In this document: in pieces, positions 1 through 5,776 of the stretch | Position numbering within the stretch: position 1 is the stretch's first letter | Layout: every line of letters starts with the position of its first letter | Source of the DNA: Deltaproteobacteria bacterium | Lineage (GTDB): Bacteria > Desulfobacterota > Desulfobulbia > Desulfobulbales > UBA5123 | Assembly: GCA_021788685.1 (NCBI GenBank) | Contig: JAJYKH010000079.1 | Location: 1 to 9,700 of the forward strand | Reading direction: 5' to 3' | DNA: 9,700 bases | Notes under the pieces: model-generated | The model's database searches: none | Seen by the model: the letters and a program-made list of their open reading frames with translations, nothing else | Told to the model about the DNA's origin: nothing | Made by a program: the position numbers and the translations under genes

Positions 1-35
1 AGGGGAACGACGATGGACAAGGCGGGACTGGTCAC
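1..35 (-). CDS. Family 2 glycosyltransferase, N-terminal fragment (cut by window edge)
   Basis: Only the first eleven codons are inside the window. Reading from a GTG at 35-33 they give M-T-S-P-A-L-S-I-V-V-P, which matches the usual N-terminus of family 2 (GT-A fold) glycosyltransferases, where a short lead precedes the first beta strand 'LSIVVP'. The GTG overlaps the TGA stop of the FrhB-like gene (GTGA), the same junction style as elsewhere in this operon. A purine-rich ribosome binding site, GGGGGAA, lies at 48-42 with a six-base spacer. A glycosyltransferase fits the glycan-modification operon. The family call rests on eleven residues plus context, so it is an inference; the existence of a start here is better supported than the product. 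Confidence 0.6.
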   Translation of the reverse strand, partial: MTSPALSIVVP

Positions 36-1396
36 GCGTGCTTCCCCCAGCAGAACATCACTTTTTTGGAAGCCGCCCTGGCCCGGATCAGCACGATGCC
101 GCTCCGCGAGAACAGCACCAGCAGGAGAAGCCGGCGGACCGGCCCCGAATGCAGCACCCGGAGCAGCAGCGCCGCGACCTGCTCCCGGGCCAGGGCCCGC
201 CGGCCCACCGTGAGCGGCCCCAGGTGATACTCCGGCACGGGACGGTTCCGGCTTTGCCGCCAGGCCAGGCGGGCCGGCAGGTTCTTTTTCTTGTAACGGG
301 TCAGGGACCGGTTGCCGGCCAGAATCGCCTCCCGGACGACCGGCGCGGTCGTCACTTGGCCCCGCTTCTTGACCTCCTCCCAGAATTTCTCGCCCACTGG
401 CGTGCGGACGTGGGCCACCGACCAGCCCCCCTGGAACAGGTATTCCCCCCGGGGGCCGCGGACCCAGGGGTCTGAGATGGCGATGTCGGCGAGCTCCGCC
501 GAGAAATCCGGGCACAGGCGGCACCGGGCCGCCCCATACAGATACTTGAGGTAATTGAAGGCGCCGTCCTTGATGTCCCCGGGGTGGAGGGGCACGATCC
601 GGCCGTCTTCCAGCGTCACCCGCATGCCCCCCGGCCAGGCACCGCCCCGGAATTCCAGGCGCCGCACCCTGGAAGGCGCGATCCCCTTGCTCGCCAGGAG
701 ATCGCCGATCACCCCCGGCTCCAGATTGGTGTGGCAAAAGAGGCCGATCGCCAGCACCACCCGCTCCCGCAGCTTGCCGCTCGCCTCCTGCCACTTGCGC
801 AGGCTGTGGAGCTGGCAGGGCAGGCCGACCACCGCGTAGCGCCCGGGCGTGTCGATCAGCTCGCGGTAGACATGGGCCACCGGAAACAGGCAGTACTTGG
901 ACTGTGAGGCCCTGACGATCTCCTGCCGCGACCGGGCGACCCTGGGGACAGGCCGGGGCGGGGTGTCTTCGGTGAAATCGACCACCACCGCGCCGTCGAT
1001 GGTGCCCGCGGCCAGGAGATCGATGAGGATCTGGCTGGCCAGCCCGCCACTCGAACCGTTTTTCCGCACCCGCTCGTCCCGGGAAAAAGCGGCCTCCGAA
1101 AACCGGAGCGGCCCGATGGCATTCTCCCGGAACGACTCCCGCCGGCCGTAATGTCGCTCGGCCAGTGCCGGGAAATCGACCTCCCGCCCGCCGCAGACTT
1201 GCAGGCACCGGCCGCATTGGGTGCAGCCAGCCGTCAGCCGGGGGAAGTAACCGTTTTCCGCCTCCAGGCGGACGGCCCCCGCCGGGCAGACCCCCGCGCA
1301 GGCCCCGCACCGGGTGCACAGCCCGGCGGCGACCACCGACCAAATGCTTTTCTCCTGCTCCGGAACCGGCGGAGCTCCGTTCGCGCCTGCAATCAC
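32..1396 (-). CDS. FrhB/FdhB-family iron-sulfur flavoprotein of a glycan operon
   Basis: Predicted 454-residue homologue of the coenzyme F420 hydrogenase/dehydrogenase beta subunit family. An N-terminal ferredoxin-like segment has two 4Fe-4S motifs: Cys27, 30, 33, 37 (CTRCGACAGVCP) and Cys58, 61, 64, 68. The FrhB N-domain follows (SSGGLASQIL, about 115-124), then the C-domain with GLPCQ (Cys194), LFCH (Cys221) and CRLCPD...ISDPW (Cys292, Cys295, about 291-311). The family normally passes electrons between Fe-S clusters, a flavin and a cofactor or substrate; the substrate here is unknown. The last 60 residues hold a hydrophobic stretch (about 405-440) that may contact the membrane. The frame stays open upstream to 1984, but the GTG at 1396 is chosen because it overlaps the methyltransferase stop (GTGA), follows a GGGCGG-like ribosome site, and sits just before the Fe-S domain. 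Relatives occur beside pyruvyl transferase genes in polysaccharide loci, so a redox step on a glycan or lipid-linked sugar is inferred. Confidence 0.88.
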   Translation of the reverse strand: MIAGANGAPPVPEQEKSIWSVVAAGLCTRCGACAGVCPAGAVRLEAENGYFPRLTAGCTQCGRCLQVCGGREVDFPALAERHYGRRESFRENAIGPLRFSEAAFSRDERVRKNGSSGGLASQILIDLLAAGTIDGAVVVDFTEDTPPRPVPRVARSRQEIVRASQSKYCLFPVAHVYRELIDTPGRYAVVGLPCQLHSLRKWQEASGKLRERVVLAIGLFCHTNLEPGVIGDLLASKGIAPSRVRRLEFRGGAWPGGMRVTLEDGRIVPLHPGDIKDGAFNYLKYLYGAARCRLCPDFSAELADIAISDPWVRGPRGEYLFQGGWSVAHVRTPVGEKFWEEVKKRGQVTTAPVVREAILAGNRSLTRYKKKNLPARLAWRQSRNRPVPEYHLGPLTVGRRALAREQVAALLLRVLHSGPVRRLLLLVLFSRSGIVLIRARAASKKVMFCWGKHA

Positions 1397-2070
1397 GACC
1401 CGCCCTTTGTCATTTTGAACAGCGTGTAATGGGGCAGGCCGAGGTACTTGGAAATGTGCATCATATCCGTGCAGGCCAGGGGCAGCTCCTCCAGCAGGCG
1501 GAGCACTTTCCGGTAATGAAGCATGTACAGGGGCCCCGGGGAGCTGAAGGGTTGAGGCACCCCGGGGTAGAGCCGGCTCCGCGCCCAGGTCAGCACATCC
1601 AGCCGGATGGAGGTGAAAACGAGGGTTCCGCCCCGCCTCAGCACCCGCGCCGTCTCCCGGAGCAAGCGCGGCACCGACTCCGGCCGGTGGAAATTGACCA
1701 CCCCCACGCAGAGGATGCCATCGAAGGTGCCTTCTGCAAAGGGAAGCGCCAAGCCGCTGCCGTTCACGAACCGGGCGCGGCTGCCGTCCTTGCCGGTTTC
1801 CCTCCTGCCGTGGGCGAGCATCCCGAAGGAAAGGTCCAGGCCCGTCCAATGGGCCCCTTCCCTTTCCACCGGGGCCCGGAACATGCCGCTCCCGCACCCC
1901 AGGTCGAGCACCGCCATCCCAGGCGCCGGGGCGAGCATTTCCACGCAGAGGGCCCGCCGCCGCCTGACGCGCCGGCGGGCGCACTCTTGAAACACGGCAT
2001 ACCGGCCCCCTTGGACTCCACCATACAGGCTGTTCCAGGTTTCAACCTCCTCGTCGAAAATCGGTTGCAA
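1393..2070 (-). CDS. Class I SAM-dependent methyltransferase (Methyltransf_11/25-like)
   Basis: Predicted 225-residue soluble methyltransferase. Motif I is VLDLGCGSG at 54-62, an acidic residue ends beta-2 in TGLDLS (Asp79), the beta-4 motif is FDGILCVGVV at 116-125, and the post-motif LRRGGTLVF lies at about 144-152. This is a complete Rossmann methyltransferase core of usual length. The start is TTG at 2070: a perfect AGGAGG stands four bases upstream, and the next candidate start (GTG, residue 26) would remove conserved N-terminal sequence. The gene overlaps the end of the pyruvyl transferase gene by 29 bases, and its stop overlaps the next GTG, so it is embedded in the operon. Its target is probably a sugar, glycan or lipid intermediate made by the neighbours, but substrate cannot be read from sequence. 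Confidence 0.88.
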   Translation of the reverse strand: MQPIFDEEVETWNSLYGGVQGGRYAVFQECARRRVRRRRALCVEMLAPAPGMAVLDLGCGSGMFRAPVEREGAHWTGLDLSFGMLAHGRRETGKDGSRARFVNGSGLALPFAEGTFDGILCVGVVNFHRPESVPRLLRETARVLRRGGTLVFTSIRLDVLTWARSRLYPGVPQPFSSPGPLYMLHYRKVLRLLEELPLACTDMMHISKYLGLPHYTLFKMTKGGS

Positions 2071-3295
2071 GGGGCCTCCTGCTTGACAACGGGTTAGGCC
2101 GCCACTCCTCCGCGAGATGCTTCTTCAACAACCGGGCCGCGCCGCGCGCCTTGCCCTTTTCCCTCCGGATGATCGGTCCCAGCTCGGCCCGGATGGCCTC
2201 GCGCCGCGTCCAGGTCTCCTCAAGGGACCGGTACAGGGACTCCACCGTAAGATCAGGAAATTCCACCATCTGCTCGTCCTGCTCGATGGAGCGCATGTAG
2301 CCGCGGTTCTTGGGCGTGGCGATGAGCGCGACCACCGGCGTCTCCACCGACGAGGCCAGGATGAGGGAATGGGTCCGCATGCCGAAATGCATCTGGACCG
2401 CGGAAAAGACGGCGGTGAGATCCTGGTAGCTGAACTCCCGGTTGGTCACGATCCGGATGCGGTCACGGTTGCGGACCTTGGCGAGCATCTCCTCGTTGAT
2501 GCGGCTGTCCATGGGCTGGGTGATGACCAGGACCACGTTGATGCCTTCCCGATCGATGAACCGGTCGAGGGCCGCCGCGACCAGGCCGGTGAAATCGGCC
2601 TGCCGGATCCCCTTGCCCCGGTTCCCCCGGACATAGACATCCAGATAGCTGTTGATGTTGAAGCTGATCCACGGCCGGTCTCCGCCCAGGATGCCTTCCC
2701 GGCGGGCGATCTCGGCCAGCCGGGCGGGGCTGCTGGGCACGGCGTTGAGGGCGCAGTCGGCGGTCTGGTGCACCGCCCCGTGCACCCGCAGGCCGGGGAG
2801 GTCCTCCAAGACCGCGTTCGATTGCCGGTCGCGCAGCATGACCAGGGAGGAGGCGTTGACCACCCGGGCCAGGCACGCCTTGCCGAGCCCTGAATGGACT
2901 GGGCCGAGGCTGACGTTGTAAAGCACGACGGGAATCCCCCGTTGCCTGGCGAGCGGCAGGACGAGGGCCATCGTCGAGAGATAGTTGAAAAGCGGGTTCA
3001 GGAGCCTGTAATCGAAAAGAATGGCATCGGTCACCAGCACGAGGTCCGCCGAGAGGACGGCCCGGAAGATCGGCAGGCCGAAGATCTTCAGGCTGAAGTC
3101 CTGGGGAAGGAGCCCCACCGGCTCGATATCGAATTTTCCATACCCGCGGCGGACGAACTTCTTGTTGATGGTCGGAATGGTGAACCGGCACTCCCCCAGC
3201 TCCGCCGAGACGTCCTCCAGCAGGCATCCCAGGATGGCGGCGTCCCCGGCATTCCGGCCCGAAAAATTGCCGATCACGCACACCCTTTTCTTCAC
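2042..3295 (-). CDS. Polysaccharide pyruvyl transferase family protein
   Basis: Predicted 417-residue cytoplasmic member of the PS_pyruv_trans family (CsaB/WcaK-like), which typically moves a pyruvyl group from phosphoenolpyruvate to a sugar as a ketal on secreted or wall polymers. The N-terminal signature is VCVIGNFSGRNAGDAAILG (about 5-23), resembling the family's G-x-x-N-x-GD-E/A-A. A second conserved block is DLVLVTDAILFDYRLLNPLFNYLS (84-107). The C-terminal lobe has the diagnostic HFGMRTHSLILASSVETPVVAL (303-324), containing the conserved R-x-H. The frame is open upstream to 3814, but GTG at 3295 is chosen: it overlaps the acyltransferase stop (GTGA), follows GGGGGAGAGGA, and starts the first beta strand. 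Some family members transfer other groups, so the exact reaction is inferred. The adjacent acyltransferase and methyltransferase fit decoration of one glycan. Confidence 0.88.
   Translation of the reverse strand: MKKRVCVIGNFSGRNAGDAAILGCLLEDVSAELGECRFTIPTINKKFVRRGYGKFDIEPVGLLPQDFSLKIFGLPIFRAVLSADLVLVTDAILFDYRLLNPLFNYLSTMALVLPLARQRGIPVVLYNVSLGPVHSGLGKACLARVVNASSLVMLRDRQSNAVLEDLPGLRVHGAVHQTADCALNAVPSSPARLAEIARREGILGGDRPWISFNINSYLDVYVRGNRGKGIRQADFTGLVAAALDRFIDREGINVVLVITQPMDSRINEEMLAKVRNRDRIRIVTNREFSYQDLTAVFSAVQMHFGMRTHSLILASSVETPVVALIATPKNRGYMRSIEQDEQMVEFPDLTVESLYRSLEETWTRREAIRAELGPIIRREKGKARGAARLLKKHLAEEWRPNPLSSRRPLATDFRRGG
2075..2080 (-). promoter_or_regulatory. Ribosome binding site fixing a TTG start
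   Basis: The minus strand carries a perfect AGGAGG at 2080-2075, followed by CCCC and then TTG at 2070-2068. It is the strongest Shine-Dalgarno match in the operon and supports the non-ATG start of the methyltransferase. It lies inside the 3' end of the pyruvyl transferase gene. Confidence 0.6.
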
Positions 3296-4110
3296 GCGTC
3301 CTCTCCCCCTGTTGGCGGACCTGCTGCGATTCCATGCTCCCCGGGGGCGCCCCCGCCGGGACTTTCTCCCCGCCTGGAGCGCACCCGGGCCGGGCTGCCG
3401 AAGGCGACGCTCATTTCCGGCAGGGAACGGTTGACCAGGGAATGGGCGCCCACGACCGTTCCCTTCCCGATGACCACGCCATCGAGCACCGTGGTCCGCA
3501 CCCCCAGCCAGGCACCGGGGCCGATTTCCACTCCGCCCCGGCTGGGGCGGAACCCTTGCTGCCGAATGATCGGCACCTCCGGGTCGTCGAACCGGTGCTG
3601 CTTTCCCCCGACGATACAAACGTAGGCGGCAAGCATGGCCTCGGCGCCCACATGCAGGCGACTGTCGGTGCCGAGGAGACAATTGCAGCCGATGACGGCC
3701 TCCCTGCCGATCACGATCTCCCCGTTCCGCGTCCTGATGATCGTATTGCGGGAAATGAAGCAGCCGTCCTCGATGGTGATGGCGGCCCTCGGTCCGCGGG
3801 CGTCGAGCACGCACTGGTCGTCGATGAAGACATTGTTCCCGAGGGTGATGTTCCGGCTGCCCCGGATGGTCACGTTTTTCCCGATCACCGGTTTCTGGCC
3901 GGCGGCCTTAAATAATCTCCGGTAGGCCTTCTGGCGGATGAAGTACCCGAAGGCCCCCGCGCTCCCGCCCCACAGACCGATCGCCATTTCCGAGTAGAGA
4001 AGCCCCAGGAGCGATCGGGAGCCCACCGCGAGCAGGGCATACTTTTCGAGCTGCGACAGGTTTTCCTCCCGGAGGAGGGCCTGGGCGCTGCGGTCGGTGT
4101 ATTCCGTCAC
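3292..4110 (-). CDS. Hexapeptide-repeat (left-handed beta-helix) acyltransferase
   Basis: Predicted 272-residue O- or N-acyltransferase of the WbbJ/CysE-like LbH superfamily. Residues about 75-245 form imperfect hexapeptide turns (PVIGKNVTIRG, ITLGNNVFIDD, IVIGREAVIGCNCLLG, VEIGPGAWLGVRTTVLDGVVIGKGTVVGAHSLV), ending in the typical SLPEMSVAFGSPARV cap. A loop with GGKQHRFDDPEVPI contains His172, the probable catalytic histidine. The first 70 residues are a helical N-terminal extension, and the last 30 residues are a Gly/Pro-rich tail of no evident function. The start is GTG at 4110, overlapping the upstream stop (GTGA) and preceded by GGGGAG; an ATG at residue 42 is less likely because it lacks this coupling. 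It probably acetylates a sugar of the glycan handled by the neighbouring genes; donor and acceptor are not visible. Confidence 0.9.
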   Translation of the reverse strand: MTEYTDRSAQALLREENLSQLEKYALLAVGSRSLLGLLYSEMAIGLWGGSAGAFGYFIRQKAYRRLFKAAGQKPVIGKNVTIRGSRNITLGNNVFIDDQCVLDARGPRAAITIEDGCFISRNTIIRTRNGEIVIGREAVIGCNCLLGTDSRLHVGAEAMLAAYVCIVGGKQHRFDDPEVPIIRQQGFRPSRGGVEIGPGAWLGVRTTVLDGVVIGKGTVVGAHSLVNRSLPEMSVAFGSPARVRSRRGESPGGGAPGEHGIAAGPPTGGEDA

Positions 4111-5183
4111 GGCTCCCCGGCCCCGGGGGAAACGGCCCGGTGGGAAAGAACAAGCCCGATCAAGCCGTTCACCAGCATTTTGAAGCGGAACAGCAGGGCC
4201 ATGGCCAGGCTCGCCGCCGAATTGATGCCGATGAGCCCCAGGTAAAAGACGTAGGCGCCTTCCGTCAGTCCCAGGCTGCCCAGTGAGACCGGAACCATGG
4301 AGACCAGAATGGCGGCGGGGACCACCGCGGCGATCGCCAGGAGGCTGGGCTCCTCCCCGAAGGCCAGGCAGGAGACATAGACGTTCAGGAAGGTAAGGAG
4401 GTAGAAGAGGACCGTGATCAGCGTCACCTGGAGCAGGGCCAACTGGTCGTTCCTGAGGACGCGGACGAGCGCCGCGAATTTTTCCTGCAGGCCCGCGAGA
4501 GAGCTGGCGAACCGCTCCACCATTGCCCGCATTCCCCCTTCCGATCTTCGTAAGCCGCGGCCGCCGGGGAGGGCGATCAGTCCATCGAGGATGCGGTGCA
4601 GCCAGCGGCCGAGATCCCGCCCGTGCCGCCGCATCATGAGCAGCACCGCCAGGAGAACAAGCAGGGAGGCGGCCAGGAACGCCGGGACGATGATGCCGGG
4701 ATGGGTAAACAGCCCCGGCAGACAGGCCGGGGCGAGGACGGCAAGGAGCAGCAGGAGCAGCAGTCCCGTCCCCCGCTCCATGAACACGCTGATCGCGGCA
4801 TGCCCATGGCTCTTAATGTGCCGCCCGGCATAATAGGCGCGCGCCACGTCGCCTCCCACGTTGGACGGGAGGAGATTGGAGAAGTAGTACCCGATGTAGT
4901 AGTACCGCATGAGGAGCCGGAGAGGCACCGGCTTCTGCTGCAGGTCGAGGAAGAGTTTCCATTTCAGGCAGCTGATGAAGATCATGAAGCCGGATACGAC
5001 CATGGACAGGGCCAGATACCTGAGGTCGATCCGCCGCACGGTCTCCAGAAAATCACTGGCATTGATGAAGTGGAGCAGGATCACCAAAAATAGCAGGCTG
5101 GCCCCCGCCTTGGAAAATAAGACCAGCCGTCGCCGGGCCTTCTTCGACTGCTGCAAAGGCCGGCCGTCTTCAGGAGCAGCCAT
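4107..5183 (-). CDS. Flippase-like integral membrane protein (LPG_synthase_TM / UPF0104 family)
   Basis: Predicted 358-residue polytopic inner-membrane protein related to the transmembrane region of lysylphosphatidylglycerol synthase and to AglD/YbhN-type proteins. After a basic N-terminus, hydrophobic segments lie near residues 22-41, 55-74, 140-157, 162-183, 248-271, 280-300, 308-327 and 328-347. The family signatures are present: NLLPSNVGGDVARAYY (103-118), FMERGTG (134-140) and PVSLGSLGLTEG (298-309). No soluble aminoacyl-transferase domain follows, so it is the membrane domain alone, as in many glycan loci where a role in lipid or lipid-linked sugar handling is suspected but not established. 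ATG at 5183 has GGAG ten bases upstream. It is the first gene of the operon and is preceded by about 590 bases without a gene. Its stop overlaps the acyltransferase GTG. Confidence 0.87.
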   Translation of the reverse strand: MAAPEDGRPLQQSKKARRRLVLFSKAGASLLFLVILLHFINASDFLETVRRIDLRYLALSMVVSGFMIFISCLKWKLFLDLQQKPVPLRLLMRYYYIGYYFSNLLPSNVGGDVARAYYAGRHIKSHGHAAISVFMERGTGLLLLLLLAVLAPACLPGLFTHPGIIVPAFLAASLLVLLAVLLMMRRHGRDLGRWLHRILDGLIALPGGRGLRRSEGGMRAMVERFASSLAGLQEKFAALVRVLRNDQLALLQVTLITVLFYLLTFLNVYVSCLAFGEEPSLLAIAAVVPAAILVSMVPVSLGSLGLTEGAYVFYLGLIGINSAASLAMALLFRFKMLVNGLIGLVLSHRAVSPGAGEP

Positions 5184-5291
5184 GGTCTTGCGGCTCCAAT
5201 GGATTCACGCCATCCTGGCTCATCATGATCCCGGTTCGATGTACAGGTGCAGGCCCTTTTCCCGCTTTCCGGACAAGATAAGCAACCCATC

Positions 5292-5319
5292 ATGGTAAAA
5301 GCCCGAACGGGTGTACCAT
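5292..5319. repeat. Nested inverted repeat in the presumed operon leader
   Basis: ATGGTA at 5292-5297 pairs with TACCAT at 5314-5319, and inside it CCCG (5302-5305) pairs with CGGG (5308-5311) across a two-base loop. It lies about 110-135 bases before the membrane protein start. No T-tract follows on either strand, so it is not a simple terminator. Confidence 0.5.
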
Positions 5320-5359
5320 CTCCTCAGTAAGCGGCTGCAGGGTGCCGCAGACCCGCGAA

Positions 5360-5401
5360 AGCGGCCTGTGAGCTGGACTGGTCCTCCGCGAGCAGGCCGC
5401 T
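5360..5401. repeat. Nine-base perfect inverted repeat with inner hairpin
   Basis: AGCGGCCTG (5360-5368) is the exact reverse complement of CAGGCCGCT (5393-5401). The 24-base interior contains a further GGAC-TG-GTCC hairpin. It could fold on either strand. It is the longest perfect stem in the presumed leader. Confidence 0.55.
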
Positions 5402-5409
5402 GACAAAAG

Positions 5410-5458
5410 AGAGGCGTTGCCCTGTGACCCGTTTGCGGATAACCGGCGGGGCGCCTCT
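5410..5458. repeat. Seven-base inverted repeat
   Basis: AGAGGCG (5410-5416) is the reverse complement of CGCCTCT (5452-5458), enclosing 35 bases. On the minus strand the interior includes a short CAGGGCAA run reminiscent of part of the c-di-GMP-I riboswitch core, but the other invariant blocks are missing, so no class is assigned. Confidence 0.4.
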
Positions 5459-5481
5459 GCCGCCTGGAGGGGTCGAGGTTA

Positions 5482-5512
5482 ATCATAGCACGAGCGATGC
5501 GGGCGAAAGCAA
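5482..5512 (-). promoter_or_regulatory. Candidate sigma-70-like promoter for the glycan operon
   Basis: On the minus strand a TATGAT (-10-like, five of six to TATAAT) lies at 5487-5482, preceded after 19 bases by TTGCTT (-35-like, three of six) at 5512-5507. The long spacer and poor -35 make this weak. It is the best -10 match noticed between the repeat element and the first operon gene. Confidence 0.28.
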
Positions 5513-5595
5513 ATGTTTTTCTCGCGCCGGTGCTCTTTGGCGGATGCAGGAGGGACAAAGATACTGGAAGAAGAAGCCGACCTAACAATGATGAT

Positions 5596-5772
5596 CTCGC
5601 AAAAAGCCGCCGAATTCGTTTGACGGTCATTCCGGCGCAGGCCGGACAAGCGCTTGCGCTTGAACGCCCGAAGGGCGGCCCGCACCGCGAACGCAGCCAG
5701 TAATCAGTGTTTTCAGTGTCCTCGGAAAGGCACTGGACCCCGGCCTACGCCGGGGCGACGGCTTTTTGCGAG
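5596..5772. mobile_element. MITE-like dispersed-repeat element with 14-bp terminal inverted repeats
   Basis: CTCGCAAAAAGCCG at 5596-5609 is the perfect reverse complement of CGGCTTTTTGCGAG at 5759-5772. A second, imperfect pair (16 of 20) lies inside: 5625-5644 and 5739-5758. Each inner arm also folds on itself: TCCGGC/GCCGGA at 5631-5646 and a seven-base CCCCGGC/GCCGGGG hairpin at 5738-5755. The centre adds CGCCC-GAA-GGGCG (5665-5677). On the plus strand the arms translate as VIPAQAG and WTPAYAGAT, the spurious peptides that mark this common family of bacterial intergenic repeats. There is no transposase and no clear target-site duplication, so it would depend on another element for movement. 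It ends four bases beyond the stop codon of the FAD dehydrogenase gene, and its arm hairpins could act in transcription termination. Confidence 0.72.
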
Positions 5773-5776
5773 ACTG

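Larger units (their letters stand above)
5184..5595. other. Gene-free, inverted-repeat-rich region upstream of the glycan operon
   Basis: About 410 bases with no convincing gene. Open frames here, the longest being 135 codons on the minus strand (5630-5223), show low-complexity Arg/Pro/Ser-rich translations, no recognisable domain and no clear ribosome site. Three inverted repeats (5292-5319, 5360-5401, 5410-5458) lie in series and would all be transcribed in a leader of roughly 290 bases if the candidate promoter at 5482-5512 is used. No riboswitch family was identified. Confidence 0.5.

Noticed and set aside
1396..1984. Upstream extension of the FrhB-like frame to 1984
   Set aside because: The extension runs antisense to nothing but overlaps the whole methyltransferase in another frame, and its translation is low complexity; the coupled GTG at 1396 is the better start.
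1165..2097. A 310-codon plus-strand open frame over the FrhB-like and methyltransferase genes
   Set aside because: Antisense to two genes with clear motifs; low-complexity translation and no conserved motif.
3295..3814. Upstream extension of the pyruvyl transferase frame to 3814
   Set aside because: It overlaps the hexapeptide acyltransferase in another frame, and the family domain begins right at the coupled GTG at 3295.
5353..5460. A c-di-GMP-I (GEMM) or cobalamin riboswitch
   Set aside because: Only fragments (a GAAA-capped stem, CAGGGCAA) resemble these classes, on opposite strands, and the invariant core blocks are missing.
5223..5630. A 135-codon minus-strand open frame upstream of the flippase-like gene
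   Set aside because: Arg/Pro/Ser-rich, no domain, overlaps the inverted repeats and the edge of the repeat element, and lacks a convincing ribosome site.
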